From Prostheceraeus crozeri (Eukaryota; Platyhelminthes; Polycladida; Euryleptidae): a DNA stretch of 64,000 bases. Shown here piece after piece: positions 54,273-64,000 of this stretch (position 1 is its first letter; each line of letters begins with the position of its first letter). The notes beneath the pieces were generated by a model. That model did no database searches. It was given only the letters and a program-made list of their open reading frames with translations, and was not told where the DNA came from. The position numbers were made by a program, and so were the translations under genes. The stretch lies in NCBI GenBank assembly GCA_907163375.1, contig CAJQUW010001407.1:56027-120026 (forward strand), given 5' to 3'.

Positions 54273-56059
54273 GAAAATTTATGACGTGATATTGAGTCAC
54301 GATATGGAATGAATATATTATAGTTATTGGGTAATATATGTTATACCTTGGGTCTACAAATCGTCTCGGATCGATTAACGGAAATTACCCCCTGGTAAAA
54401 AAAGTGAAGTCATTTTAGGAATTTTCAAAATTTCCGTTGAATTATGAAAATATAATGAAAAGCTTAAAATTCTTGATGATAATTATAGAAGTGTCATTCT
54501 TAAGCAGTGTTCACTGCTCACACTCGATCTAATTGAATCAAATGACATACTGATCACAAGACATAAAATTGCCTTGCATTACATTTTTAAATGTGATTGC
54601 AAAGTAGAAAGGAACAATTTTGAGATGTGATTGCTTGAAATCTGAAATTCTGGTTTACGAATTCACTAAGTATATAAGCCGCCACTAACCGCTTACTCTT
54701 TACCACAATTTCTGACGAACTGCGAGACCCAATAAAATTATTGATTAATCTATGTAAAATTGAAGACCCTGATATCACCTCCATAAATCAGGCGTGTGGA
54801 CGTGGAAGCAACCGAATCACTATGTACTTAACCGTCATATCGTTTACAGAACATCACAACAAAGCCAATTACATGTAGTTTGTGCCGCCTCACTATCATA
54901 ACATTTTTATTTACCAATGGCTTTGATGATGTCAATCGGTTGACTTAATCATCAATTCCTACATTTGTAGTCTGCGTGCGATTCTCAAGGTTATAGCACA
55001 CCAATTACCAATACATTTTACTTAATCAATACTTAATTATCAGTACTTCGCTTATGTAATATTGAATTCATTATTCAAACTGGTGTATCAAATTCAGCTA
55101 TCAAGATCAATTTACTTCTTCAACCTTCACATGACAAAAATCATTATCGTATTCTAAGCTAAGTGGTAGGTATAGAATAGGAAATGTTTTGGACTATTAC
55201 ACATGCATAACTTAATGAATTTATATCATTTTCTGGTTAAGCATTACCGGTATATAACATACAGAAATATCGTTTTTAAGGCAACAAATCGCGCGACGAG
55301 TCGTATATTAGCAGACACGAAAGAATCAATTGCTCCTGTAGCCATGACTTTCATGCAAAAGTAAATTCTGACTAAATATAAAAACCGATTTAACTTCATC
55401 GTTAATCAAATTAATTAACCTGATCTGAACTAAGATTCTTGAATGAGAGATGATTAGGCCAAAAACTATGAAATTAATTACACCTGTAACAAGAGCTTCA
55501 TGTAGCCTAATAACAAACGAGGATTTGATTTGTTCATGAGTACGCCTGATACTGAGTACCGCGTTCGAGTCTCCGCAACTGAAAAATAGTTACAATAAAT
55601 AAAAACATTGAATCGCATAAACATGCTTATGATCATTTTTGTGCAAACACGAAAATAATTGCATTAAAATCTCATAACTGCCAATGAGAAACCGGTTATA
55701 CAGGAATTTACCACTAAACAACCTTGAGCTACCTGTGAACGTGCTCATAATTCAAAATAAAACCGAGAAGAGTTGGAAATCACAAAGTAACTTACTTTCA
55801 TCAGTTTGTATGGAAGAAGCTGCACTTGTTCTCGTGATTTTGCAAATTTTCGTGCGCTGCTGCCTGAAAAAGTGATAAGTGAACGTCATCAGTTAAGTTT
55901 GAGGAATAGAATCGATATACATGTACGTTCAATTTGATTCAACACGTAATGACGGGTTTCCTGACCTATCCAAAAGAACACGAAAGAGTTCTGATAAATT
56001 CTGATAGAAGTTTTGATTGATTGTGTCGTTACCTGCTCCGGACTAGCAAATACAAGTCC
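54273..56059. other. hAT interior spacer, possibly intronic
   Basis: No supported coding region was found between the transposase and the 53924-54272 exon. It could be an intron if both belong to one gene. Confidence 0.4.
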
Positions 56060-57598
56060 CTAAATAAATGAACTTACTCTGACTTCATTCTTTTCTCTCT
56101 GGGTAGGAGGAACCAATGCAGTGTGGACCTTCCTCTGGCGAGGTTTCAGGTGTCGCTCGGAGATTTTCAAATTATATGCAACTTTCGTAACTTTCTCGCT
56201 GCGAGCATCGGTTAGTCGATTCCTTTTCTCAGTCTTCTGATTAGAATATTGTTCGTTTGCTCTTTCAACACAAGCAATGGAAGAAGGAAAACTCAACACA
56301 GTAGACGCGATTTCAGCCAAGTTGGTGCCTTTTCCGATTGCCTTCCACCACACAGCAGGATCAGTATCCAGCTTTGCGCCAGAAATCCATAAGTGAGATC
56401 GACCAAAAACTGCTCCAGAATGTGCTTTATACTCCATCAATTTGGTGGAAACTTGGTCGTTTGAAAAGTCATACTTCTCGGCGAGCTGCATTATCAAATT
56501 CTCTGCTGTGGCCATTTCAGCATCCGTCAAGTGGCCTCCTTGAAAACGTGGGTCTAGAACATTGGTTGCCAAATGTATTGGTTGCACAGTAAATTCTCTT
56601 CGATTCTTCAGAGATTCGTCAATCATATCGAGTTCATCAATCGGAATCACGTCGTCATCGATATCAAGCATCAAATTGAGTAATGTCCTCTCCACGTAGC
56701 ACCACACCGTTGGAATGATAGATACTTTGGAATAATCTCCTTCGATTTCCCTTACAGCGTGCTTCAGCGGTTCTAAGATTCCCACCACAAAGACCGTTCT
56801 CCTCCAAAATGTCTCATCGAGGACCATTGCTTTGATTCGTTCATACTGTCGTAAACTTTCTTTGCATCGCGCATCATACACTGCCAACTTTAAGCAGTCC
56901 GCAAGCCTCGCATTCGGAGCGACCATACGATGAGCGCCTGACCATCTTGTATCCGAGAAATACAGGCACATCAGTGATTTCTTCAATAACTGAATAGTTA
57001 ATTCACCTAGCACTGCTTTTGGAATCTGATGTCTGCAAAAGAAAGTACTGATCGATTTATGCTCCGCTATTGTCTGTCCTATTGTAGGTACCCTTCGGAT
57101 GTCCTTCACCATCAGTTCTACGGCATGAGCCGAACATCCATACGCTAGAATCCAAGGGAATTTCTTCTCCAAAATGTCCCACGCAGCCACCAAGTTGGAA
57201 GCATGATCGGAGCAGATTGCAGCAAACTTTTCTGGCGCGACGCCCACTTGTGTCAACAACTTTTCACATTCATCGGCTATAAACTGGGCCGTGTGCCGTT
57301 TATCCGCAGGATGCACGGATTTCACATAAAAAGGTTCCGGAGTTGCGACCAGAAATTGAATACGTGCGTCTCCAGATACACATGACCAACCGTCAGTGAG
57401 TAAAACGAGAGATGAGGAAGATGTCATTTTGTCTTTAGCATCAGATGTCACGATCTCATCCCACATATTCAGTAATGTGTTGCTGATGCTATAAGTAGCG
57501 GGTGCATGCCATGCTGGGCGGATCTTTTTGAAAAATTCATCCCACGTTGGCGTTTCAAATGTTCTGAACGGAAGATTGGAAGTGTATATCATGTCCAT
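56060..57598 (-). CDS. hAT-superfamily transposase (DUF659 type), 512 aa
   Basis: This single open frame lacks an N-terminal BED finger. Family marks in order are SNLPFRTFETPTW near the start, LLTDGWS with Asp69, AAICSDHASN with Asp131, GCSAHAVELMVKDI near 154-167, DTRWSGAHR near 225, and the C-terminal dimerisation block ACVERANEQYSN followed by EKRNRL. The frame is complete, with no internal stops, and begins just after an in-frame stop, so a 5' exon could join by splicing. It is the only hAT transposase within the CAAAAGTT-flanked element and is the likely source of its mobility. The missing BED finger might come from an upstream exon not visible on this strand. Confidence 0.9.
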   Translation of the reverse strand: MDMIYTSNLPFRTFETPTWDEFFKKIRPAWHAPATYSISNTLLNMWDEIVTSDAKDKMTSSSSLVLLTDGWSCVSGDARIQFLVATPEPFYVKSVHPADKRHTAQFIADECEKLLTQVGVAPEKFAAICSDHASNLVAAWDILEKKFPWILAYGCSAHAVELMVKDIRRVPTIGQTIAEHKSISTFFCRHQIPKAVLGELTIQLLKKSLMCLYFSDTRWSGAHRMVAPNARLADCLKLAVYDARCKESLRQYERIKAMVLDETFWRRTVFVVGILEPLKHAVREIEGDYSKVSIIPTVWCYVERTLLNLMLDIDDDVIPIDELDMIDESLKNRREFTVQPIHLATNVLDPRFQGGHLTDAEMATAENLIMQLAEKYDFSNDQVSTKLMEYKAHSGAVFGRSHLWISGAKLDTDPAVWWKAIGKGTNLAEIASTVLSFPSSIACVERANEQYSNQKTEKRNRLTDARSEKVTKVAYNLKISERHLKPRQRKVHTALVPPTQREKNEVRVSSFI

Positions 57599-60500
57599 GA
57601 GTCAGACGGACCTCTACTCTATGACAGTGCATTGCAGGGGGCAGGTCCAAATATGCATCGAAAAATTCTCTGAAATGCAGGTTGTTGGAAAAGTAAAACT
57701 TGTCACCTGAAGCGGCCGCTTCAGCAAGTTAAGCATTTCCTTTCTGCTATTCTCTACTTCATAGAATAGGTCCTACATTTTGTGAGCAGAATTATAAACT
57801 TAAGTTTAAATATCACAATTTTAAATTAGTTTCAATTCTACTTTCGTCCTTTGATCGTCGCTGAAACCACGTTTTTCTAACGCAACAACAAGTTATATGT
57901 AGATCGTTTGAGTATAAAATAGTCCGTCTTTTCTCATCTGGAAAAGATATGCGGAAGATAGTCAACAATTGAGGCCAATACATTCTACCAATCAGCGTAA
58001 AAAATGCTTAATCACAAAGCTTGTTGTAGGCTAATTAAAGTACGGAAACATTCGATTGAAACATATCTTTTAGAAAACCAAGCAAATTACGCTGCTAATA
58101 TATCGTGTCTGGTTTTATATATTTCTTCAGTGCAACTGTAAAATAGCAAATGCCATGCGGGGTGCGGTAGTATAAAATATATATCGTAAAACCAGGTAAT
58201 TTTTGTCACTTCAAGTTTAAGCGTTTTATCATTTCGATGCCACTAAAGCTATAAATCTGAAAGTTGCTGAATAGGTCTAGCAATTGTTCCACTTTGTCAT
58301 GTCATAGTAACTAACTTTGAATATTTATTACTTCAAATGTGACAGTATGCACGTGGTTAAAATTACCTTGTCTTGGTTAACTTAAGCCAACTTTACAACT
58401 GGACTGCTTCATCTTTTTTACGGAAGGAGAACTTTCGTTTGCTCTTATGAGCTTTATTTTATAATAAAAGGTAGATTTTGACATTTTGTCTTGTTTTGCT
58501 TGCTCTTGTTTGCATGGACTTCACTTGTTTTTAATTTTTGCTTTACTTTCCTTACCTAGGCCTACTTAAATTCTTAAAACCTCATTTATTCATCCTAAAC
58601 GTTTTTTTTTGGTGCAAAAGTATACTTCTAATCGTGTTTTTCTTGCTGTCTCTCTATCTTCTTGCTAAAAATCCAAAACAATAGCCTGTCCAGTCATCCT
58701 TTGGACGCATGTTGTGAATCATATGCAAGGATGCGTGTTTCGACTGAACTGTTTGATTTATCCAATCTTATATAGCCACTAGAGGAAATCGTACGAAAGT
58801 TTGAACATCAGAAATTCGCATCGGTCAGGTTTAAGTTACCCTACCTCACTGTTATTAGGCAAAATCATCATTTGTTGCCAAAAATAGCCTCGTGACGTCA
58901 TATGACCTCACATGACGATTTTGACCTTGAAAACTGAAAGAGCGAAGTCGGCTTCCTATTTGCTTTCAAAACTTTGTATAGCCCAAAAATGCTTTGTTTC
59001 GTCGTAAATTAGCATTTTATGCCTGAAACTGCTGAAACTGAAACTACGTTAACCCTCATGCCACCCAACCCCCGACTGGAATCTTTACATAAAGCGCGCC
59101 GGATTATGCACGGGGCATTTTGGCAGGCGTGCGCCGCGCACCGGCTCATAATTTTATTTATAGATTTCACCAGACCAAGGTGCGCCAACACCATTTTACA
59201 CGTATATCTGTAGATTCCACTAACAAACCAAGACACGTCGACACCGTGTTCTTTTTATAGAAACTATGCAATGTGCTTTAGCGCGCCGGCACAGAATTCA
59301 GTTTTCCTCACATCACAATTATTTGACACGCCAACACTGATTTCTTTTCTAAGAAATAGTATGTACAGAAGTAGCCGAATTATATACTAACAGTGCATGC
59401 CACAAATTTAGAGAATATATCTAGGAGAGTAACATTTATATTTGTAAAGTGGATATCTGCTATTATTATTGTTTAAGGCTATAATGCATGATTTAGTGGG
59501 CTTATCACGCCTGTATCCCCTGCTTACAAAAATACTAAATATGTTGCTGGCTCTTACCACAAAAGCAGTAAGGTTCGAATACATTCTGGCAAATCTATAT
59601 AGCAATCTGGGCAGCAAAGACATTCATGCCAGCTTGAAGAGGCATATTGCTATCTGTAAAAGTGTATAGCACCACTTGTGGACTGCAGAACTAAATTCGT
59701 CAACTCTGTGATGGAAATCAGTCGTACAATTATCATCTCCACTCCTACTGGCCGAGAGACCAGATGGATGAATCTCACTAAGGATTATATCAAAAAGTCC
59801 ATAACTGAAAACTCAGGTCACAATCTGTAAATGGTCTGTATTTTTCTCTCGTGTCTATATTTTTCAATGAATATTTATTTCCACCTAAGCAAGTCTGTTG
59901 GTGGAAATTTTGTAAATTATGGAACCCAATTATTCATTGATTGTGTTTCTCTGACGCCTTAGTATCATCACAATGATGTATGAGCATTATGAAAAAACCA
60001 GAAGTATTTTCTTTATCCCTCATATGCATGCAATGGGTCACCGCGAACCTAATGGCTGCGGTATTTGGTTGTCTGAATATAGTATGTGTATGGATTTGAA
60101 AGTCTGATGTTTCATGTATTCCTTCATTTGTCATCAATAAATGTGTAACAAGTCTCCAATGTAGGAATCCAATGTACGGAAGTTGTTCATCCAGTGAGAC
60201 TCAATTGCCAAGAATATAATGCCAGAAAATATGCAACATAAAAATTGATGTGCTTCCTCAATGCAACTTAGCGTCGAGATAATAAATGCTCGAAATTAAG
60301 CTCTAATGAAGAACTAAGCTAGTATAATATGGCTGGACCGGCAAAATATGCTATGCTGGTTTAAAATTTTTTGATATGTGTAGCTTTACAGAAAGGGCTT
60401 TGAATAGAGCAATGATATTATTTAAATGCCTAATAATGTTTATGGTCGGGGAGAGGATTAAGATGAGCGCAATGTCTCTGAATAAATGAAACCCCTTAAT

Positions 60501-60699
60501 CAACGGGCTACTCCCTCACTTCAGTGTTGTCGCAATGTTTTAGTTGGAAATGATGCTCACTGTGCTTATCCCTGATGCAAGCTGGACTCATCGCAAAGCT
60601 TAGGAATGTTTTTGGTCTTTTTTCGGGTTACTGGAAGGACCTGTCAGTAAGTCTGTATTTTTGCTTTCCGGAAGTGGCAACCCTGCATAGGCCTATATA
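57599..60699. other. hAT interior without recognisable genes
   Basis: This is AT-rich sequence with no supported exon, RNA gene or repeat partner. A GC-richer patch near 59050-59150 holds only short frames. Confidence 0.4.
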
Positions 60700-62485
60700 C
60701 AGGGTGATTCCGATCTTCCCGTCACTTTTCAAGTAAGGACTACAGCTGTATCACATGTCTGGTTGTAGTGATGGTTCATGATTTATATACTACGTTTCAT
60801 GGCCTTTCAAATCGTATATTATTTATTTTCTTGTGATCTGCATTTCTGCTGATACGAGCAATTGAAATTGTTTACCCATATTACAACTTTTTAAATCAAT
60901 ATCTATGACAGGAACATCGCAACAATCAATATCATCATCCGCATTCAGCATAGATATCTAATAATTGCTTGCTTTGAGTGACACCATGCAAAGTTAATTG
61001 AGATTGACTTTTCAGTGTAGACGGTATTAAACTGGCTGAAATTTATTTACTATCAACACTTGACAGCAATAAACTATCCTGGCTTCACGAAAGAAGAAGT
61101 TTCGACGGCCGTGGCCTATAACCATCTCTTCATATCGACGATCAAGGTGACGATTTCGTGTAGATTTTAAGAAAGAAGCTCCACCACGCACAACCTTAAT
61201 TGGGTGGGCAAAGCGTTTTAAAACCTCGCTATCTCTCACCGAATATGCAAGAGTCGGTGACCATTCAGATCGACGGCTTTCCGACGACAAACGAGACGAA
61301 ATAGTCGAGGCCTATGGTGATGATCCAACACTTTCGAAACGAAAGGCAGCTCAGCTCTGTAGCGTTTCACAATCGTCGGTGAGCAGAGTGTTGAAAGATG
61401 AAGGTTTGAGAGCTTGGAAGTTTACCCGCGTGCAAGAGATCTCGGACGACGATAAAGTTCAAAGACACCAGTTTTCTAACCTTATCCTTCAACATCAACA
61501 GCACGACAGTAATTTCGTTGGAAATATCGTTTTCTCCGATGAAGCAACGTTTCACTTGAATGGATCTGTGAACCTTCACAACGCCTTCATCTACGCGGAA
61601 GAAAATCCTCACGCTGTTATCGTGAAACCATTAAAGTCTGCTTCCATCACTTGCTGGGCAATGATATCACCACACCACGGCATCACTTACCATGTGCAAA
61701 AAAAGAAACAATGAATGGACAGCGCTACCAGTCTATCCTTGAAGACAAAGTTGTGCCGCTACGAAGTGATAGACGAAATCGACGTCAATTTTATCAGCAG
61801 GATGGTGCACCTGCACATTATGCCAATTCTGTTCGTTGTCTGCTGAACGTCAAGCTGAAGAACCGATGGATTGGTCGTGGTGGGCCGATACACTGGCCAC
61901 CAAGAAGCCCTGATGTATCAGTAAACGATTTCTGGCTTTGGGCTATATTCGTGACAAACTATACAGAGATCCACGTCCTCGTACTCTTGAAGCTTTACAA
62001 GAAAGACTTACGAGCTAACTCGATAGCGTGGAGGTCGAGATGATGCGATCTTCGTACAGGTCATTCTTGCGCCGATGCGAGTTGTGCTCTGAGAATGGTG
62101 GTGGTCACTTTGAACAGTTCTTTTGAGTTAATTTTGCGTTACTGCATACCTGTCACTTATAATAAAGTTTTTTTGGATATGAAATGTTTTTCGAAATCAA
62201 ATGAAAAAAAATAACTTAAATAGTAAAATAAAATAAATAAATAGTAGACTAGGAATGTAAAAAATTAAAAAAAATACTTAAAATTGATTTAAAAAAAATT
62301 GTTATGTGGGTAAACAATTTCAATTGCTCGTATCAGCAGAAATGCAGATCACAAGAAAATAAATAATATACGATTTGAAAGGCCATGAAGCGTAATATAT
62401 AAATCATGAACCATCACTACAACCAGACATGTGATACAGCTGTAGTCCTTACTTGAAAAGTGACGGGAAGATCGGAATCACCCTG
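60700..62485 (+). mobile_element. Tc1/mariner element with ~200-bp TIRs, nested in the hAT
   Basis: The element is 1,786 bp and is bounded by TA on both sides (60698-60699 and 62486-62487). The ends CAGGGTGATTCCGATC are exact inverted copies. Inverted similarity runs about 200 bases inward, up to the AAATTGTTTACCCA block. It carries one broken transposase. Confidence 0.93.
61085..62126 (+). pseudogene. Tc1/mariner-type transposase, broken
   Basis: A frame from about 61135 reads FKKEAPPRTTLIGWAKRF, then KRKAAQLCSVSQSSVSRVL (paired helix-turn-helix DNA-binding part), then FSDEATFHLNG with the first catalytic Asp and NLHNAFIYAEENPH. After one frameshift at about 61700 it continues with FYQQDGAPAHY (second Asp), RWIGRGGPIHWPPRSPD and VNDFWLW. 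A later frame change is followed by LCSENGGGHFEQFF and the stop at 62126. The N-terminal 15-20 codons are also disturbed. Motifs fit the IS630/Tc1/mariner group with the GGHFE C-terminus found in insects and other invertebrates. Confidence 0.88.
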
Positions 62486-62487
62486 TA

Positions 62488-62911
62488 CATATATATGAAC
62501 TCGTCAGATAAATTTTTTTGCAATCCAATTTGCGATAATCCGTGTCCTACCCAATAGGACTCGTGCTTAAGAGCTGCAAACAGAAGATAGTCATTTTGGC
62601 GGAAAATTGTCTTCGGTTAAATTACCGAATAGTCGGTCAAGTTTAAAGTCTTGAGGTTCATAATATATTCCCAAGTCATAAAGCGCCGCCGGCGCATTCT
62701 CCAGTCTTTTAGGAGGATTTCTCCTGTAATTTTGGTTGTTTTCTGAAGCCGCGTCGCAGGCGAAGCCTTCGATCTTTTAGGCCAGTGATTACTATAACCT
62801 TGATGTTTTCCACAGCGCCGCAAGCGAAGCCTACGGTCTTGACTACCAAGCTTATAAATTTCATGTTTTTTACAGCGCCGTTGGCCAAACCTCCGCTTCA
62901 GGAGAGTTCGA
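62488..62911. other. Right part of the hAT with repeated CAGCGCCG segments
   Basis: A ~60-base unit with CAGCGCCG and AAGCGAAGCCT recurs about three times between 62740 and 62895. Each unit follows a pyrimidine-rich ...ACAG that looks like a splice acceptor. This may be a duplicated short exon in front of the BED finger. Confidence 0.45.
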
Positions 62912-63127
62912 ATGAAGCCGCGAACGAAAATATGGAACCATTTCAAGGAAAACCAAGGCTTACGAAATGCAAAGCCTACTCGAGCAATCTGCCGCTACTG
63001 CAACATGAGCTTCAAAATTAATTCAACGAGAATGCAGAAGCATTTGGTGATTGACTGTGCTGCGTGTCCTGATGCAATAAAACATGAATTTTTGAGAATG
63101 TATCAAAATCGTGCTTTAGAAACTTAG
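62912..63127 (+). CDS. BED-type zinc-finger exon
   Basis: The plus strand reads KIWNHFKENQGLRNAKPTR, then AICRYCNMSF, NSTRMQKHLVIDC and CP. This is the BED-finger pattern: aromatic residues, C-x2-C, then H-x5-C. BED fingers are the DNA-binding N-terminal domain of many hAT transposases. Here the domain points to the right end, opposite to the transposase at 56060-57598, so it cannot be its N-terminus without an inversion. An acidic Ser-rich stretch (SDDDIDDDSSE, near 63200) follows in another frame. The exon may be from a second, rearranged hAT copy or a captured gene. Confidence 0.65.
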   Translation: MKPRTKIWNHFKENQGLRNAKPTRAICRYCNMSFKINSTRMQKHLVIDCAACPDAIKHEFLRMYQNRALET

Positions 63128-63262
63128 TTTCGAGGCATCCTCTAGAAGAACAGAGTTCACAATCATTTGCATCATCACGTAGTGATACAGTCGAGCTTTC
63201 AGATGATGACATTGATGATGACTCATCAGAAGTTATGTCAAATTCATCGCATACCCAGGCTG

Positions 63263-63511
63263 AGCTTAAGTTTGGCTTTTTTGGGTAATCGGTGCAGCAG
63301 CGCAGAATATTTTGGCTTTTTTGGATTTGAGTATCGAAATGTGGACTGATTTTGTGGATTTGAATTGGTGCGGAGGAGTGGCATCGATAGCTGTGGTAAT
63401 GAAACTGATAGTGTGGATGTAGACTGGTGTGCTGAGCTTAAGTAAGGCTTTTTTGGCTCTTTTGTTATTTTGGCTTTTTTGGATCATTTTTGGCTCTTTT
63501 GATCATTAACC
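63263..63511. repeat. Right end of the hAT with subterminal repeats
   Basis: The reverse complement of 63380-63511 matches 50723-50862. A second, inner copy of the GAGCTTAAG...TTGGCTTTTTTGG block starts at 63263. TTTTGGCT occurs at least six times. Confidence 0.85.
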
Positions 63512-63519
63512 CAAAAGTT

Positions 63520-64000
63520 ATTAAGTTGTGTGCAGTTGACCGTTAAAAACATTTTTAACGCGAAAGTTAGCGAAAAATCAAGCGAACGTGTTAATTGAGT
63601 AAGACTATACCAAATGTTGTTGAAATTTGAAAAAAATTATATCATCTGAAAGCTTAACACGAGCCTGATTGAATAGTGATAATCTTAATTTTCTGTCTTT
63701 GCGGAGTTTAGTCAGTAGGCATCGGTGAATAAATTGATCAAAAAATGATGATAATAATAATAATAATAATAGACGTTTATTTTCATCAGGCATCAATACT
63801 GAAAATCGTGAGGCTAATATGTGTAAATTAAAAACTTTCGAATCAAGAGAAAAAGGCATAACTAACAAGAAAAAAAATCAACATAGAAAAAAAACACGAA
63901 AATGGTCACGTCCTCCTTTCATTGTAAAATCCAAAATTATATAGTCGAGTCGTTTACGGAAGAAAAAACCTTTCCCTCAAGGCTGACAGGCATTCCGGCA
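63520..64000 (-). other. Probable 3' end of a minus-strand LINE with (TTA)n tail
   Basis: Read on the minus strand, GATGAAAATAAACGTC is followed by TATTATTATTATTATT (63745-63772). A poly(A)-like signal followed by a TTA microsatellite tail is typical of CR1/L2-like LINE 3' ends. The body would extend past the window edge. No RT frame is visible. Confidence 0.4.

Larger units (their letters stand above)
50723..63511. mobile_element. Very large hAT transposon, 12.8 kb
   Basis: Inverted ends begin GGTTAATGATCA and are flanked by exact 8-bp duplications CAAAAGTT (50715-50722 and 63512-63519). Homology between the ends covers about 140 bases and is rich in AAAAGAGCCAAAA repeats. Inside are a minus-strand DUF659-type hAT transposase (56060-57598), a minus-strand acidic exon (53924-54272), a 600-bp hairpin, a nested Tc1/mariner element (60700-62485) and a plus-strand BED finger (62912-63127). 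Confidence 0.88.

Noticed and set aside
56338-56592. Plus-strand frames opposite the hAT transposase (also 57203, 57528)
   Set aside because: They are antisense shadows of the transposase ORF.
59009-59213. Overlapping short frames in a GC-richer patch
   Set aside because: They lack family features and are too short to support.

Overview
This is a eukaryotic, probably marine invertebrate, genomic window. It is AT-rich and intron-bearing, its large gaps hold no coding signal, and it is packed with nested transposable elements. Only one host gene reads as functional: a cationic amino-acid transporter of the SLC7/CAT type at 29416-32349, with one intron. A broken PAN/apple plus C-type-lectin gene lies at 43135-43894. 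The species cannot be named from the sequence.

Layout. 1-22795: a Polinton (Maverick) of 21,998 bp, 521-22518, with 6-bp target-site duplications (GACAAG), AG...CT termini and long terminal inverted repeats. It sits inside an older piggyBac transposase whose two halves flank it. 23.7-26.6 kb: a minus-strand Penelope-like RT/GIY-YIG element joined to a GDSN-esterase-like ORF, bracketed by direct repeats. 27.1-27.8 kb: a LINE tail. 29.4-32.3 kb: the transporter. 34.4-45.2 kb: several non-autonomous inverted-repeat elements, a LINE remnant and the lectin pseudogene. 46.6-49.5 kb: a nearly intact piggyBac inserted into the target-site duplication of a hAT-like MITE (49.55-50.68 kb). 50.72-63.51 kb: a 12.8-kb hAT element with exact 8-bp duplications (CAAAAGTT), carrying a DUF659-type transposase, a long hairpin, a BED finger in the opposite orientation and a nested Tc1/mariner element. 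The window ends in a LINE 3' tail.

The Polinton carries the expected set: protein-primed DNA polymerase B, chromodomain integrase, packaging ATPase, adenovirus-type protease, double-jelly-roll major capsid protein and small basic virion proteins. It has only a handful of breaks and looks fairly young, but is treated here as a fossil. Its unusual cargo is the main discovery candidate: a 181-residue two-lobed protein that looks like a TATA-binding protein (13586-14131). It lies downstream of two tandem paralogous small proteins that may have a PC4-like fold, and overlaps the second in another frame. Two further Polinton genes at opposite ends share an unusual leader: a TATA box, a start codon, and then a 67-bp intron directly after the ATG. 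Together these suggest that the element carried its own transcription module. A membrane-anchored RING-finger ORF, a DxE-exonuclease-like ORF with membrane segments, and two related non-coding segments add to the cargo.
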